A stretch of 64,000 bases of DNA from Siphonodentalium dalli (Eukaryota; Mollusca; Scaphopoda; Gadilida; Siphonodentaliidae), in the NCBI GenBank assembly GCA_032622095.1, contig CP136061.1:90016983-90080982 (forward strand), read 5' to 3'. The position numbers and the translations under genes are program-made. Under the pieces are notes generated by a model. It ran no database searches. It saw only the letters and a program-made list of their open reading frames with translations, and was not told where the DNA came from. Shown piece after piece: positions 58,801 through 64,000 of the stretch; the stretch's first letter is position 1; every line of letters begins with the position of its first letter.

Positions 58801-61800
58801 TCTGATCACTCTGAACTCTGATGAGTGGTTTCCTGGACTCAAATCAAAGAATTTTTGACCCCCGAAAGCAAAGAAATAGTAATTTGCCAGCGTTAATTCG
58901 GATTATGCATCTTTAAAATATTGGATTTGAACAATTAAAATGAATTTGTTTTGTTTTTGGAGAATGTTTTCCAGATTTTGAGAAAAAAATAAAAAAATAA
59001 ATAACCTCCTCCCTCACCTCAAAAATGAGATCTAATATTTATTTACCCAAATATGTATCTCCTATAATAAATATCTTGGACACTGAATGAACTAATGGTT
59101 ATATATTTCTTGCTTGCAAGATCATAGAAGTCGTTTTAAAAATCGGTACGGAGTACCTACAGTACGCGCACTGTCAAACCTAAACAACTTTACCTCTGGA
59201 CCAATCGTGCGAGTCCTTTCGCTATAGAAGCGAATGACAAGTAAGATTTCGATCCTTTTAATTTCTTCCTCCTGTGTGTTTGATGCGTTTGACCGAGTGC
59301 GCGGGCGGGAATGTTGATCCAAACTGGGAGGGCCCTCTGTGTTCAGTGTCCAAGATATTTATTATAGGAGATACATATTTTGGGTAAAAAAATATTATAT
59401 CTCCGTCAAATATATCTTGGACACTGAATGAACTAATGGTTATAATTAGAATTCTTGAAGAGGAGGAGGCCACGAGGCAGAAAAGACCTGCATCCTGTAC
59501 CAAAAAGATTTCTTGGTAGAAAAAAATAGATTATTGTGTCCCATATGCAGTAGCTCAGATAAACCCAAAACAACTGAGCCTCCTAAATGGAAACAACACA
59601 TACCTCATGTGCCCTAATGATCACAGGGTGAAGGTGTCCAGGACAAACATTGGTCATAGGCAAGGGAGATAACTCATTCGTTCATGTTCCTAATAGGATA
59701 AAGGAACCTACCCCCCCCCCCCCCCCCGCTCCTTAGAGGATGAAGCAGCACTAGCACGACATCCAGAGGATGATGACCGGCCCACAAGACATGCAAAAGG
59801 GGCACCGAGGGGAAAACACGGTTATGACACCCCCCCCCCCCCCCAGAAACGCTGAATCAATGCTCATAATGGATCTCGCAAAATGAGTCAATGCTCAGTG
59901 CGGTATGACTAACTTGACAGTATTTTGAGCCCGACCGAGAGACCCAGGGGAGATATGAGAAACCGTTGGGCCCAGACCAATGGGGGGAACCAGGGATACA
60001 CCAGGAAAACATGACGGAGTTGAGCTGATTATGTCCAGAGCACTGGGAATAATGTCCATGGAAAGAAAAAGCATACACATAAGGGAGGGGACCAGGACGG
60101 AAAGAGTGCCTGCCTCCGGTACACCAAGCCAAGTAACTGGAAAATGAAGTGTACGGTCAACCAAGGAGAGGAACTGATACCGCTAATGGAACACTGTCTG
60201 ATCATACGGCCAATCTGTGATGCAATGCACAGGCCTGCATGGTTTCAAATTAATGTGGAACTGAGTTATCGTTTGTCAGGTGGTTTTATAGGTAACCCAT
60301 ACCATAGGTTAGCAGAAAAGTTACACAAACTGTGATAACACGACAACTGGTATTATCAAGCACCGATGGGCATGCGGCAATAATTGTTAAATGTCACAAA
60401 TAAGGTGAGAATCGGTGATCGGTAAATCGGATTAGAATAGAATCACGCCTGTCAAGTGATGTGAAACACTCGGCCAGAGTGAGAACATAGAATTGGAAAA
60501 TATTCGTGGTCAAAGTCGGTACTGTGACAAACACTATAACAAAATGGACTACATACAGGACGCATAGACACCAACGAGCGTAGTTCAGACGATAGTGTCT
60601 ATGGAGCGGAACGGTCAAAATTCATGATATGTTCGGCTAAGTGAGTAGAACGCTAAAGTCCCCTGTGAGATATAGCACCCGCATACTAACTTATCAGGTT
60701 CACACCCACGATCAAGTCCATAATACGTCTAGGTTTGTCTCATAAAAGCGGCCTAATCATTGAATAAAAATCGAACAGATTTGAAGGCCCGAAACTAGAA
60801 AGACTGGTCTCAACAACACCTGGAATACCCCGACGGGATAAGAAGGGAGGTGATAATGGAGGCGAAATAAACTTATTCAGGATCAGTTCCTGATTGTGGC
60901 ACATAGCCAGAGCAATGGGATATGGCAGCAAGCAGACTGACAGAGGAAACCTCAAAGTACAAAGAACGGAGATAATATTGCACTAAACACTCAGTCGAAT
61001 GATTGCAACTTGTCGGCGACAGGAAAAATGAGGTAGCCAAGGCAAGAAAGGGTTCGGAAAAACCGGTATGTGCCGTGACAGCATGAACCTGGATGGACTG
61101 AGGCAGGACCAGCGGTAGCTGCTGTAGAACATCCATCGCTGCGAAGGTGGTGGAAGCCGCGACTACAAATAGAGGAGGCATGCCCACCAACAGACTCCGA
61201 GCCTGCAGCGCAGGCTGTACCAAGTTGACAGAGGAAAATCCATTGTTGCCCGACTCTGTGAAGGTTGTGGAAGCCGCGACTACAAATAGAGGAGGCATAA
61301 CCACCAACCGACTCCGAGCCTGTAGCGCAGGCTGTACCGAGTTGGCAGAGGAAAATCCATCGTTGACCGTCTCTGCGAAGGTTGTGGAAGCCGCGACTAC
61401 AAATAGAGGAGGCATGACCACTAACAGACTGAGCCTGCAGCGCAGGCCTTATCGAGTTGGCAGAGGAAAATCGCCACACGTTGGTGTTTGTTCTTGATAT
61501 GTGGGCCCCATCCAGTCCTTCGGTTGTGGAAAACAGGCGTACTTCTCTGCGGATGGCTCAGGAGGCCTCGACCAATAAGGAGGAGCCATGTCCAGCAATC
61601 GACTCCAGCGGAGGCTCCAAGTTAATGGAGGAAGCAAGGGAAGGGCCACGTTTTCTCTTCCTTGTTCTGTGCTGTTAGTATTGTGCAGGTAATGCATGCA
61701 AAATTGTGCGTAATTGTTATCCTAAGACCGAAGGACTGACCCATCCGAAATAACCCTCATGGAAGGCACTCTCGGATGGGCATGGCGAACTCGGACACGC

Positions 61801-64000
61801 ATCAAACGCTGCCAAATCCAGGGGATGTTGTGACAGCACGTCCTCGTCTCCGAACAGCACCGTCCGTCAAGGAGATGGGGGGAAAGGGGCAAGTATCTCG
61901 ACCAGGTCACTGAGGCAAAATTTCCGGAGCCTCGGAAAGGAAACTAAGTCTAAGTTCTGGCCTAGGAGCCCAAAAGAGGCCAGAAACCGTATGAAGCAAG
62001 GCCACACTGGTGAAGGAAAGAACACAAGTCAATAATAGGGATACATGCCCACCCCCAAACCGGAAGGGACGGATGCCGGAAAAGACTAGACGAATGGAGG
62101 ACAGGTCAGAACCCGTGTGGTAAAATCCCCTGGAGTGGAAGCAGTGGCAGGTGACACATTGAAATGCTAGGCAGGCAATGTGTCAAAAGCGCCGGGGATT
62201 GCGAGCTGTTACGGACCACCGATGTTGTGGTAGCTATGGCAAGTGGCCGGCTGGTGCAGCGATGGAATGAACCCGGACGCACCGGAGGCAGGACCAGTGG
62301 TAGCTGCGCTTGGACGACCATCGCTGCCCTTCTCTGCTGATGGCTCAGGAGGCCGCGACCCAGAGGGAGGAGGCATGTCCAGCAACCGACTCCAGCGGAG
62401 GCTCCAAGTTAATGGAGGAAGCAAGAGAAGGTGCCACGTCAGTAGAGGTGCCACGATCATTGATCTTGATAATCGATAGTCAACAAGAGATTAGAATCGA
62501 TGAAGCATATCTAATAGCAAGGACAGTGGAAGTAGTGCATAATATTCGCACGTGCATAATTTGTATCAGAAACAACCGAGACAGTCCTTCCCATGAAAAA
62601 AATACAGTTTTGTAGACGGGTGTAATTGCACCGGTAATATAATTGTAAGTTGGGGTATCTCAAATCAAAGGTCATTGTGTGACATACCCAAGTCCAGTGA
62701 CACTTTCACATGCCCATAAATTAACGGAGAAGGGAAATGTTCTAAATATATCTTCACATATTTCAATATTGATCCAACGATGACAGTGACCACCAACATT
62801 GTGACCAGGTGGAACAGTGCAAATGGTGAACACCCATGAATAGAAAATTGCGAGTGCATACGGGTGCGAGAGCAATCGCTCCTGTCTCGTGGGAAGGAAT
62901 GCCGGTAATGAGTAATGACTAATGAGCACAATGCATTACAAATATCTTTGCACGATCAACGATCGTTAACCTGTCCATTGGCGATTAAACTGTAAAACAG
63001 GGTATCCAAAGATGTCCGGTACTTTCCGACATCCGAAATAAAGAACTCGGAGTAATTGCAGCCGAAAATGGTAATCGAATATCAGCTGTATCAACGTTTC
63101 ATTGATTATACGATTAATCGTGGCACCCCTACCTGTCGGAGGGAAAAACATTACGAAGTTTACATCGTAAAAGCATTGAGCCTTATGTTCAATGTAGAGA
63201 GAAGAGGCAAGCCACACTGTGGCTATTTTATCTAGCATCCTTGAGGAAAATTATTGTAAAATATTGTAATGTAAAATATTGGAAATAATTAATTAATACA
63301 TTTGGATAGGATTTTGTCAGGGACCAAACTCCAAACTGGAGCTTAGTGTAGACGCCAACACAATATTGCATCCGGTGCAGTGTTAAAAAAAAACCTACGA
63401 GAACCCGAATGACTCGAAAGAGCATCGGTTTATTGAATATTGTTTTATGCAAAAAACGATATTTGTTTGAAGTGATTCTCGTAAACAAAACAAAATGGAA
63501 ATATTTGTTAATGAAATTATCCACCCACGGACCACTGTCATTAATAAGACAGTATAGTAGAATAAAAGATTGTTGAACAATTGTAAAACTGAATTCCGAA
63601 AATTGGAAAACACGTGCGTAGTGCACGAAATTAGGAAACTGCGTGGTTTCGTTCGCAATATCGTAAAGAGAACGTTCATTAAAAATGAACAGATGAAAGA
63701 TGCGACTTATCTTGCGACGTAGAAGAAATAAAAGGATCGAAATCTTACTTGTCATTCGCTTCTATAGCGAAAGGACTCACACGATTGGTCCAGAGGTAAA
63801 GTTGTTTAGGTTTGACAGTGCGCGTACTGTAGGTACTCCGTACCGATTTTTAAAACGACTTCTATGATCTTGCAAGCAAGAAATATATAACCATTAGTTC
63901 ATTCAGTGTCCAAGATATATTTGACGGAGATACACAGACATTATATTTTAATGGTCCTGCATCAACTAAGTATTTACCTCTTCTTTCTGGAAGTTGAGCA
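40589..64000 (-). CDS. Anoctamin (TMEM16 family) membrane protein, 3' half of gene
   Basis: Twelve exons on the minus strand (one cut by the window edge) join with consistent phase to 507 residues. TMEM16 proteins are ten-helix dimers at the plasma or internal membranes acting as calcium-activated chloride channels or lipid scramblases. Visible: the RPEYLAR and NPVTG stretch before helix 3, [14 protein letters not shown] (helix 3), the helix 4-5 region with [27 protein letters not shown] (helix 5), [18 protein letters not shown] (helix 6), [19 protein letters not shown] (helix 7), [10 protein letters not shown] (helix 8), the SDFIPRFVY segment, and ISWLIPDMP near the C-terminus. Of the six usual calcium ligands, five are present (Asn and Glu in QNNFMEI, Glu in YMEM, Glu and Asp in EIRSD); the E of the usual EYxE is Gln. 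Subtype unresolved; my impression is of ANO7 or the ANO3/4/9 group. Introns are full of repeats, and several exon edges are tandemly copied. Confidence 0.95.
40860..41880. other. Anoctamin intron with a repeat-like insert
   Basis: 40960-41670 is bounded by 'CATGCAACATAGGCTCCTGCGAATC' and, inverted, 'GATTCGAATCTGGAATGTTTGCAGGAGCCTAATGCAACAT'. That suggests a ~700-base element with ~25-base inverted ends and repeated TCGAATCGAA motifs. No gene. Confidence 0.55.
41884..41971 (-). repeat. Two tandem copies of an exon 3' edge with donor site, 44-bp units
   Basis: Downstream of the exon 42083-41972, its last ~35 bases (coding [11 protein letters not shown]) and the donor GTAAGAATC recur twice. Donor-equivalent boundaries are at 41972, 41928 and 41884, exactly 44 apart. 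Use of a later donor would add 44 or 88 bases and meet TAG after three added codons. Confidence 0.9.
41972..42083 (-). CDS. Anoctamin, eleventh exon in window
   Basis: Acceptor CTTTCGCTTAG, donor GTAAGA. One base completes Arg, then 37 codons: [13 protein letters not shown] ... [16 protein letters not shown]. This is the extracellular RYxxxRxPPW motif and the start of the last helix, as in the family. Confidence 0.92.
42084..42497. other. Intron with one arm of a family D MITE
   Basis: 'AAATTCACCCTCTGGGAACC' plus 'TCATTCTGCAAATGA' at 42430-42466 lies within 50 bases of the downstream exon's donor. The rest is unremarkable. Confidence 0.6.
42498..42670 (-). CDS. Anoctamin, tenth exon in window
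   Basis: Acceptor ACTGCTTTCCAG, donor GTTAGT. 57 codons plus two bases: [16 protein letters not shown] then an extracellular loop with two N-glycosylation sequons (NTS and NET) ending ETDIC. Phase fits both neighbours. Confidence 0.92.
42760..42994. mobile_element. Family A MITE inside family B, TTAA target duplicated
   Basis: TTAA at 42760-42763 and 42991-42994. The host family B continues from GCA|TTAA to TTAA|AGATCC, so the target TTAA is shown directly. This copy has one shortened core and lacks the middle of the element. Confidence 0.9.
43000..43463. mobile_element. hAT-like element with 18-bp ends, nested
   Basis: CAGGGACCAGCCTAGAGG and its exact inverse bound 464 bases. Flanks TAAAGATC (42992-42999) and TGAAGATC (43464-43471) form an 8-base duplication with one difference. 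Inside, GGGAGAAGTCACTTCTCC-type motifs occur near each end and the ~165-bp dispersed repeat fills 43170-43346. No transposase. Confidence 0.88.
43574..44183. repeat. Degenerate dispersed repeat in intron
   Basis: 43740-44110 contains two diverged copies of a unit with 'AAAGGGCCATAACTCTGTTG' / 'ATGGGCGATAACTCTGGTGA', 'CTTGACATGTATTTTG', 'AAAGTTATCATCCGGAAA' and a terminal 'ACGGACGGATGGACAGA'. It is the SINE-like type I associate with molluscs. Frames across it are artefacts. Confidence 0.6.
44184..44330. mobile_element. MITE with TTAACCCTTTCAGTGCC ends, copy 2
   Basis: TTAACCCTTTCAGTGCCAAG to CTTGGCACTGAAAGGGTTAA, 147 bases with TTAA at both ends; same family as 6391-6535. Confidence 0.88.
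44811..45056. mobile_element. Family B MITE, complete
   Basis: TTAACCCTTTCATGACGGGA to CAGTCATGGAAGGGTTAA with two cores (about 44850-44920 and 44945-45008). TTAA at both ends. Confidence 0.85.
45300..45590 (+). repeat. Dispersed repeat with microsatellite, ends in GTTGAGCTAAAAAT
   Basis: Contains 'AAATTTCATAATGATCCGAC', 'AAGGAAATTGTTGACGCA', an ACAC microsatellite (45503-45525) and 'CAATAGCTCAAACTTTAC'. A diverged copy is at 53940-54310, next to another anoctamin exon. Confidence 0.65.
45592..45935 (+). repeat. Dispersed ~340-bp repeat, single-unit form
   Basis: Matches the flanks of the 26575-27345 array but has no 35-bp expansion: one 'CATCCATTACTTAGTTACACTC' only. Inverted 'ATAGAGTATGGATG' / 'CATCCATACTCTAT' at its left. 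It stops a few bases before an anoctamin donor. Confidence 0.8.
45948..46000 (-). CDS. Anoctamin, ninth exon in window (53 bp)
   Basis: Acceptor ATGTGTTTCAG, donor GTAAGT. Two bases complete Gly, then 17 codons: [17 protein letters not shown], matching the family's GIWxxIL...LAVISNAF stretch. Too short for ORF finding, but phase and homology fit exactly. Confidence 0.9.
46290..46541 (+). repeat. ~46-bp tandem array abutting an exon donor
   Basis: Five units of 'TTATATAAGTGGAGCCACAC' plus 'AGATTGGATGAAACAGATTC' plus 'TTATTGG'. The last unit runs into the donor of the 46694-46542 exon: the donor's own TAAGAATCTG is part of the unit. It is intronic, without exon bases. Confidence 0.88.
46542..46694 (-). 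CDS. Anoctamin, eighth exon in window
   Basis: Acceptor ATTTCAG, donor GTAAGA. Encodes [20 protein letters not shown], then [20 protein letters not shown] and AVRAVEIG: helix 7, the helix 7-8 turn and helix 8 with the calcium ligands Glu and Asp of EIRSD. Confidence 0.93.
46921..47035 (-). repeat. Two tandem copies of an exon 3' edge with donor site, 57 and 58 bp
   Basis: After the exon boundary at 47036, the exon's last ~40 bases ([13 protein letters not shown]) plus donor recur with boundaries at 46979 and 46921. The donors read GTAAGT, GTAACT and GTAAGT. Use of the second donor would add 19 in-frame codons (GKSSYS plus a copy of [13 protein letters not shown]); use of the third shifts frame by one. 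Confidence 0.9.
47036..47172 (-). CDS. Anoctamin, seventh exon in window
   Basis: Acceptor TTTGATTCTAG, donor GTAAGT. One base completes Pro, 45 codons follow, and one base is left. [13 protein letters not shown] is the basic cytosolic segment after helix 6; [11 protein letters not shown] and YQYMEM lead into helix 7. The usual EYxE calcium pair reads QYME here. Confidence 0.93.
47200..47600. other. Intron, nothing recognised
   Basis: Non-coding sequence. The 95-codon plus-strand frame at 47461-47748 runs into a family D MITE and has no recognisable motif. Confidence 0.4.
47610..47705. mobile_element. Family D MITE, partial
   Basis: 'AATCATCACCAAATTCACCC' followed by 'GATAGCATCACTAAATTCAC' and 'CTGGGGACTTCATTCTGC'; one arm mostly lost. 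Confidence 0.65.
47750..48500 (+). repeat. ~390-bp tandem duplication in intron
   Basis: 47800-48130 and 48180-48500 align in order: 'TTATCGATTGAGTTG' / 'TTATCGAATGAGTTG', 'TGATGCAAATTGTGTTCTGT' / 'TGATGCAAGTTGTGTTCTGT', 'CTACCTTTATTGTGAT..AAGTCTGATGAA', then 'ACTTCTGGCTTGTAT' type ends. Copies are diverged. No coding meaning seen. Confidence 0.65.
48692..48736 (-). pseudogene. Decayed partial copy of the adjacent anoctamin exon
   Basis: 43 bases match 48839-48881 of the exon 48933-48778 with seven differences. On the minus strand they read [14 protein letters not shown] against [14 protein letters not shown]. It lies about 40 bases past the exon's donor and has no donor of its own. A relic of the same kind of local exon copying as at the neighbouring exons. 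Confidence 0.8.
48778..48933 (-). CDS. Anoctamin, sixth exon in window
   Basis: Acceptor TATATTTGCAG, donor [26 protein letters not shown] then [20 protein letters not shown] and [11 protein letters not shown]: the extracellular loop and helix 6. The Asn and Glu of QNNFMEI are the helix 6 calcium-site residues. Confidence 0.94.
49150..49720 (+). mobile_element. LINE 3' end in anoctamin intron
   Basis: Frame 49221-49604 encodes [31 protein letters not shown] and [14 protein letters not shown], the conserved C-terminal tail after the reverse transcriptase in CR1/Jockey-like LINEs. A short 3' UTR with 'TGTAAAGCGCTTAGG' and 'CTATATAAATATAAATATT' ends in an ATT repeat (49687-49713), the typical tail. 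The copy is 5'-truncated and lies opposite to the host gene. The frame is intact over 127 codons, so insertion is fairly recent. Confidence 0.9.
49721..50275. other. Intron, nothing recognised
   Basis: Non-coding sequence between the LINE tail and a family D MITE. Confidence 0.4.
50276..50380. mobile_element. Family D MITE palindrome
   Basis: 'CAGAATGAGGTCCCCAGAGG' to 'CTCTGGGGACCTCATTCTC', one clean palindrome 45 bases beyond the donor of the 50573-50425 exon. Confidence 0.85.
50425..50573 (-). CDS. Anoctamin, fifth exon in window
   Basis: Acceptor TTTTTGTAG, donor GTAAGT. 49 codons plus two bases: [20 protein letters not shown], then helix 5 as [17 protein letters not shown]. Only this copy of ten acceptor-bearing copies has the 3' part and a donor. 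Confidence 0.94.
50574..51600 (-). repeat. Array of 3'-truncated copies of the VYG exon, nine extra acceptors
   Basis: The acceptor and exon start (TTTGTAG|GTGTATGGTAGATTAGC) recur with exon starts at 50701, 50829, 50930, 51028, 51171, 51247, 51350, 51493 and 51566. Most copies carry ~105 bases of exon, up to coding ...LFALQFVN, and lack the last 45 bases and the donor. Shorter fragments start at 51247 and 51566. The first two steps are exactly 128 bases. Differences are few, so the copies are young or homogenised. Confidence 0.93.
51601..51810. other. Intron, nothing recognised
   Basis: Starts 'ACAGTCCACTCCAG', a motif also at 11358 ('ACAGTCCACCCCAGG'), possibly ends of one dispersed element. 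No further support. Confidence 0.3.
51815..52185. mobile_element. Family D MITE, three palindromes in a row
   Basis: GCAAAATGAGGTCCCCAGAA, GCAGAATGAGGTCCCCAGAG and CACAATGAGGTCCCAGAG arms each followed by an inverted arm; outer 'GTGTCTGACATTTGC' / 'GCAAATGTCAGACACACTATTT' flank them. It is the longest form in the window. Confidence 0.85.
52523..52687 (-). CDS. Anoctamin, fourth exon in window
   Basis: Acceptor CTTCTGTTTCAG, donor GTAAGT. 55 codons in phase 0/0: [20 protein letters not shown] (rest of helix 3) to [14 protein letters not shown] (helix 4). The GVIxYR motif is conserved in the family. Confidence 0.94.
52688..52800 (-). repeat. Exon 5' edge with acceptor, two extra 55-bp copies
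   Basis: The acceptor and first ~30 bases of the exon recur with exon-start equivalents at 52742 and (diverged) 52797. Steps are 55 bases. Splicing to 52742 would add 55 bases and shift the frame. Confidence 0.9.
52977..53239. mobile_element. Family B MITE, complete
   Basis: TTAACCCTTCCATACATGGA to GTCATGAAAGGGTTAA with two cores (53028-53095, 53125-53190) and TTAA at each end. Confidence 0.85.
53360..53804. mobile_element. Family D hAT MITE, long form
   Basis: CAAGCCTAGAAATAGTATGC start and ...CACACTATTTCAAGGCTTG end. Two palindromes are separated by ~190 bases containing 'CCCCTAATTTGCAGAAGATAA' and 'GGGTGAACATCACCAACTTC'. The same long form makes up 56345-57082. No clear 8-base duplication. 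Confidence 0.85.
53833..53910 (-). CDS. Anoctamin, third exon in window
   Basis: Acceptor TTTATCTTCAG, donor GTAAGT; 26 codons: [20 protein letters not shown] then SLMFFM, the segment entering helix 3. Confidence 0.92.
53930..54310 (+). repeat. Dispersed repeat ending in GTCAAGTTGATCAAATAAAA
   Basis: Diverged copy of the 45300-45590 type, with 'GGAAATTGTTGACCCAAGGCA' and 'CAATAGCTCAAACTTGAC'. It ends within 10 bases of the next exon's donor. Confidence 0.6.
54319..54390 (-). CDS. Anoctamin, second exon in window
   Basis: Acceptor TTCTTTTGCAG, donor GTGAGT. 24 codons in phase 0/0: [20 protein letters not shown] then PVTG. The RPEY...NPVTG stretch is the cytosolic link between helices 2 and 3 in anoctamins. 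Confidence 0.9.
54529..54693. mobile_element. Family B MITE, one core
   Basis: 'CACTTTCATGATGGGAGTAG' to 'CCAGTCATGAAATGGGTTAA' around a single core palindrome at 54580-54645. Confidence 0.8.
54700..55369. other. Intron, nothing recognised
   Basis: Non-coding A+T-rich sequence; the 69-codon frame at 54891 is unsupported. Confidence 0.4.
55370..55690 (+). repeat. SINE-like repeat (GGGGGATAACTCCACC type)
   Basis: 'AAAGCTCTGACAAAATTATG', 'AAAAAGGGGGATAACTCCACC', 'ATCGCAGGTGCACAGGTTCCC' and 'CTGTGCCAAGTTTAA' match 58425-58560 in order. The last part ('AGACAGTCAATGACTGTGGG') also matches 46020-46090. Confidence 0.75.
55850..56330 (+). repeat. Degenerate ~150-bp units
   Basis: Units with 'AGTCACTAAAGGATCCTCC', 'CATACTATATGTAAACTAAA', 'TTAAGAATTACTATAGAGA' and 'CTGGTGACCCCATCTGAA'. 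Same family as 3420-4690 (inverse) and 57660-58300. Confidence 0.65.
56345..57082. mobile_element. Family D MITEs, long form, roughly one and a half copies
   Basis: The right copy starts CAAGCCTTGAAATAGTGTGA at 56650 and runs to 'CTCATTCTGCAAATGAC' near 57080. A partial second copy precedes it at 56345-56625. Both carry 'GTTGAAGTTGGTGATNTTCACCC' in the spacer. Confidence 0.8.
57412..57447 (+). repeat. Long C homopolymer
   Basis: A run of 36 bases that is all C except one G at 57418, followed by CGAAG. Its length in the assembly is unlikely to be exact. Similar shorter runs are at 16569, 16926, 59710 and 59830. Confidence 0.85.
57650..58420 (+). repeat. Degenerate tandem units ending in a GGAC-rich SINE-like tail
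   Basis: Four units with 'AGTTATGGCCCTGGTTTCAC', 'CAGTGACCTCATTTGAACAA', 'ATCTGAA..AGTCACC' and 'CCATACCAAATAT', then 'GACGGACGGACAGACGG' repeats and 'CGTCTCAGGTGAGCTAATAAAA'. The end design recalls widespread molluscan SINE-like repeats (from memory). Confidence 0.75.
58421..58675 (+). repeat. SINE-like repeat (GGGGGATAACTCCACC type), second copy
   Basis: Begins at the end of the previous element; matches 55380-55560, then ends 'ACAGACGGACGGAAGAGC' and a small hairpin CCCCCCCACAACTTCGTTGCGGGGGG at 58643-58667 (loop GTT-type). Confidence 0.75.
60571..60731 (+). repeat. Dispersed ~165-bp repeat, copy 4 of 4
   Basis: 'GAGCGTAGTTCAGACGATAG' to 'AAGTCCATAATACGTCT'; the most diverged and most GC-rich copy, inside the 4.9-kb element. 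Confidence 0.7.
61090..61480. repeat. 117-bp tandem repeat, three units
   Basis: Unit starts 'AAGGTNGTGGAAGCCGCGAC' at 61144, 61261 and 61378. Since 117 = 39 codons, frames stay open on both strands (116 plus-strand, 182 and 162 minus-strand codons). Related, more diverged segments at 61530-61640 and 62290-62420 share 'CGACTCCAGCGGAGGCTCCA' and 'AGTTAATGGAGGAAGCAAG'. Coding status unknown; an ancestral gene or captured exon is possible but unproven. Confidence 0.75.
63978..64000 (-). CDS. Anoctamin, first exon in window (cut by the right edge)
   Basis: Minus-strand reading gives LNFQKEE followed by the donor GTAAAT. The exon ends in phase 0, exactly what the next exon (QPPRPEY...) needs. The family has a W-D-x(n)-F-x-E-E segment just before RPEY/RPQF, so both sequence and phase fit, but only 23 bases are available. 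Confidence 0.65.

Larger units (their letters stand above)
59040..63960. mobile_element. ~4.9-kb element with long inverted arms, GC-richer interior
   Basis: 59059-59260 is the inverse of about 63735-63925 ('CTTGCTTGCAAGATCATAGAA', 'CGGTACGGAGTACCTACAGT', 'CGCTATAGAAGCGAATGACA'). The left arm extends to 59480 and equals, inverted, the 1-490 module. The interior is clearly richer in G+C than its surroundings and contains C-runs, a copy of the ~165-bp repeat (60571-60731) and 117-bp repeats (61144-61495). Frames up to 182 codons occur on both strands, but I recognise no transposase. The element lies in the anoctamin intron; its right arm ends ~20-40 bases from the donor of the exon at the window edge. 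Non-autonomous TIR transposon is the best guess; a segment flanked by two independent inverted copies is possible. Confidence 0.65.

Noticed and set aside
60873-61497. Overlapping 116-, 162- and 182-codon frames on both strands
   Set aside because: All are produced by three 117-bp units (39 codons). I cannot choose a strand or recognise a protein; kept as a repeat, with the interior flagged for searching.
63228-63755. 175-codon minus-strand frame near the anoctamin exon
   Set aside because: Checked as a possible upstream anoctamin exon: no TMEM16 motif, no fitting splice sites, and it runs into the transposon arm.
1-64000. tRNA or rRNA genes
   Set aside because: I looked for recognisable A/B-box tRNA arms and rRNA core sequence and saw none; without a covariance search I would not claim absence as certain.

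Overview
The window is animal nuclear DNA: A+T rich, with spliced genes, large introns and very heavy repeat load. The dispersed repeats include runs of GGAC units next to a conserved core ending in an 'ATAGCTC...GGTGAGCTAA' tail, and 'AGTTATGGCCCTGG'-type degenerate units. I associate these with molluscs and other marine invertebrates. That is an impression from memory, not a database result, so the phylum is open.

Three host genes are supported by exon phase and splice sites. (1) 878-2966, plus strand: the last two exons of a gene whose small basic C-terminus I cannot name. (2) 11831-14375, minus strand: a three-exon MEI4-like gene (meiotic double-strand-break formation), 337 residues. (3) 40589-64000, minus strand: the 3' half of an anoctamin/TMEM16 gene. 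Twelve exons encode 507 residues from just before the third transmembrane helix to the stop, and the gene continues past the right end. All exon junctions of genes 2 and 3 agree in phase.

Between the genes I see no host coding sequence. 14.4-25.5 kb holds transposon remnants, including a ~4.85 kb element with inverted ends (19.79-24.64 kb). 25.6-32.0 kb is a nearly continuous block of seven different tandem arrays. 32-40 kb has miniature transposons, a LINE 3' end and a 33-bp array. The anoctamin introns carry a second LINE 3' end, many miniature inverted-repeat elements and a ~4.9 kb GC-richer element with long inverted arms (59.04-63.96 kb).

The most unusual feature is that tandem arrays repeatedly start at exon edges. 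Five anoctamin exons have one edge copied in the adjoining intron, four of them with the splice site included: one acceptor occurs ten times, another three times, and two donors three times each. A sixth exon is abutted at its donor by an intronic array. The MEI4 last exon and the unknown gene's last exon are likewise copied into the DNA after them. The anoctamin also has Gln at one of the six usual calcium-site positions. Nested miniature transposons at 42.7-43.6 kb give a readable insertion order and show target duplications directly.
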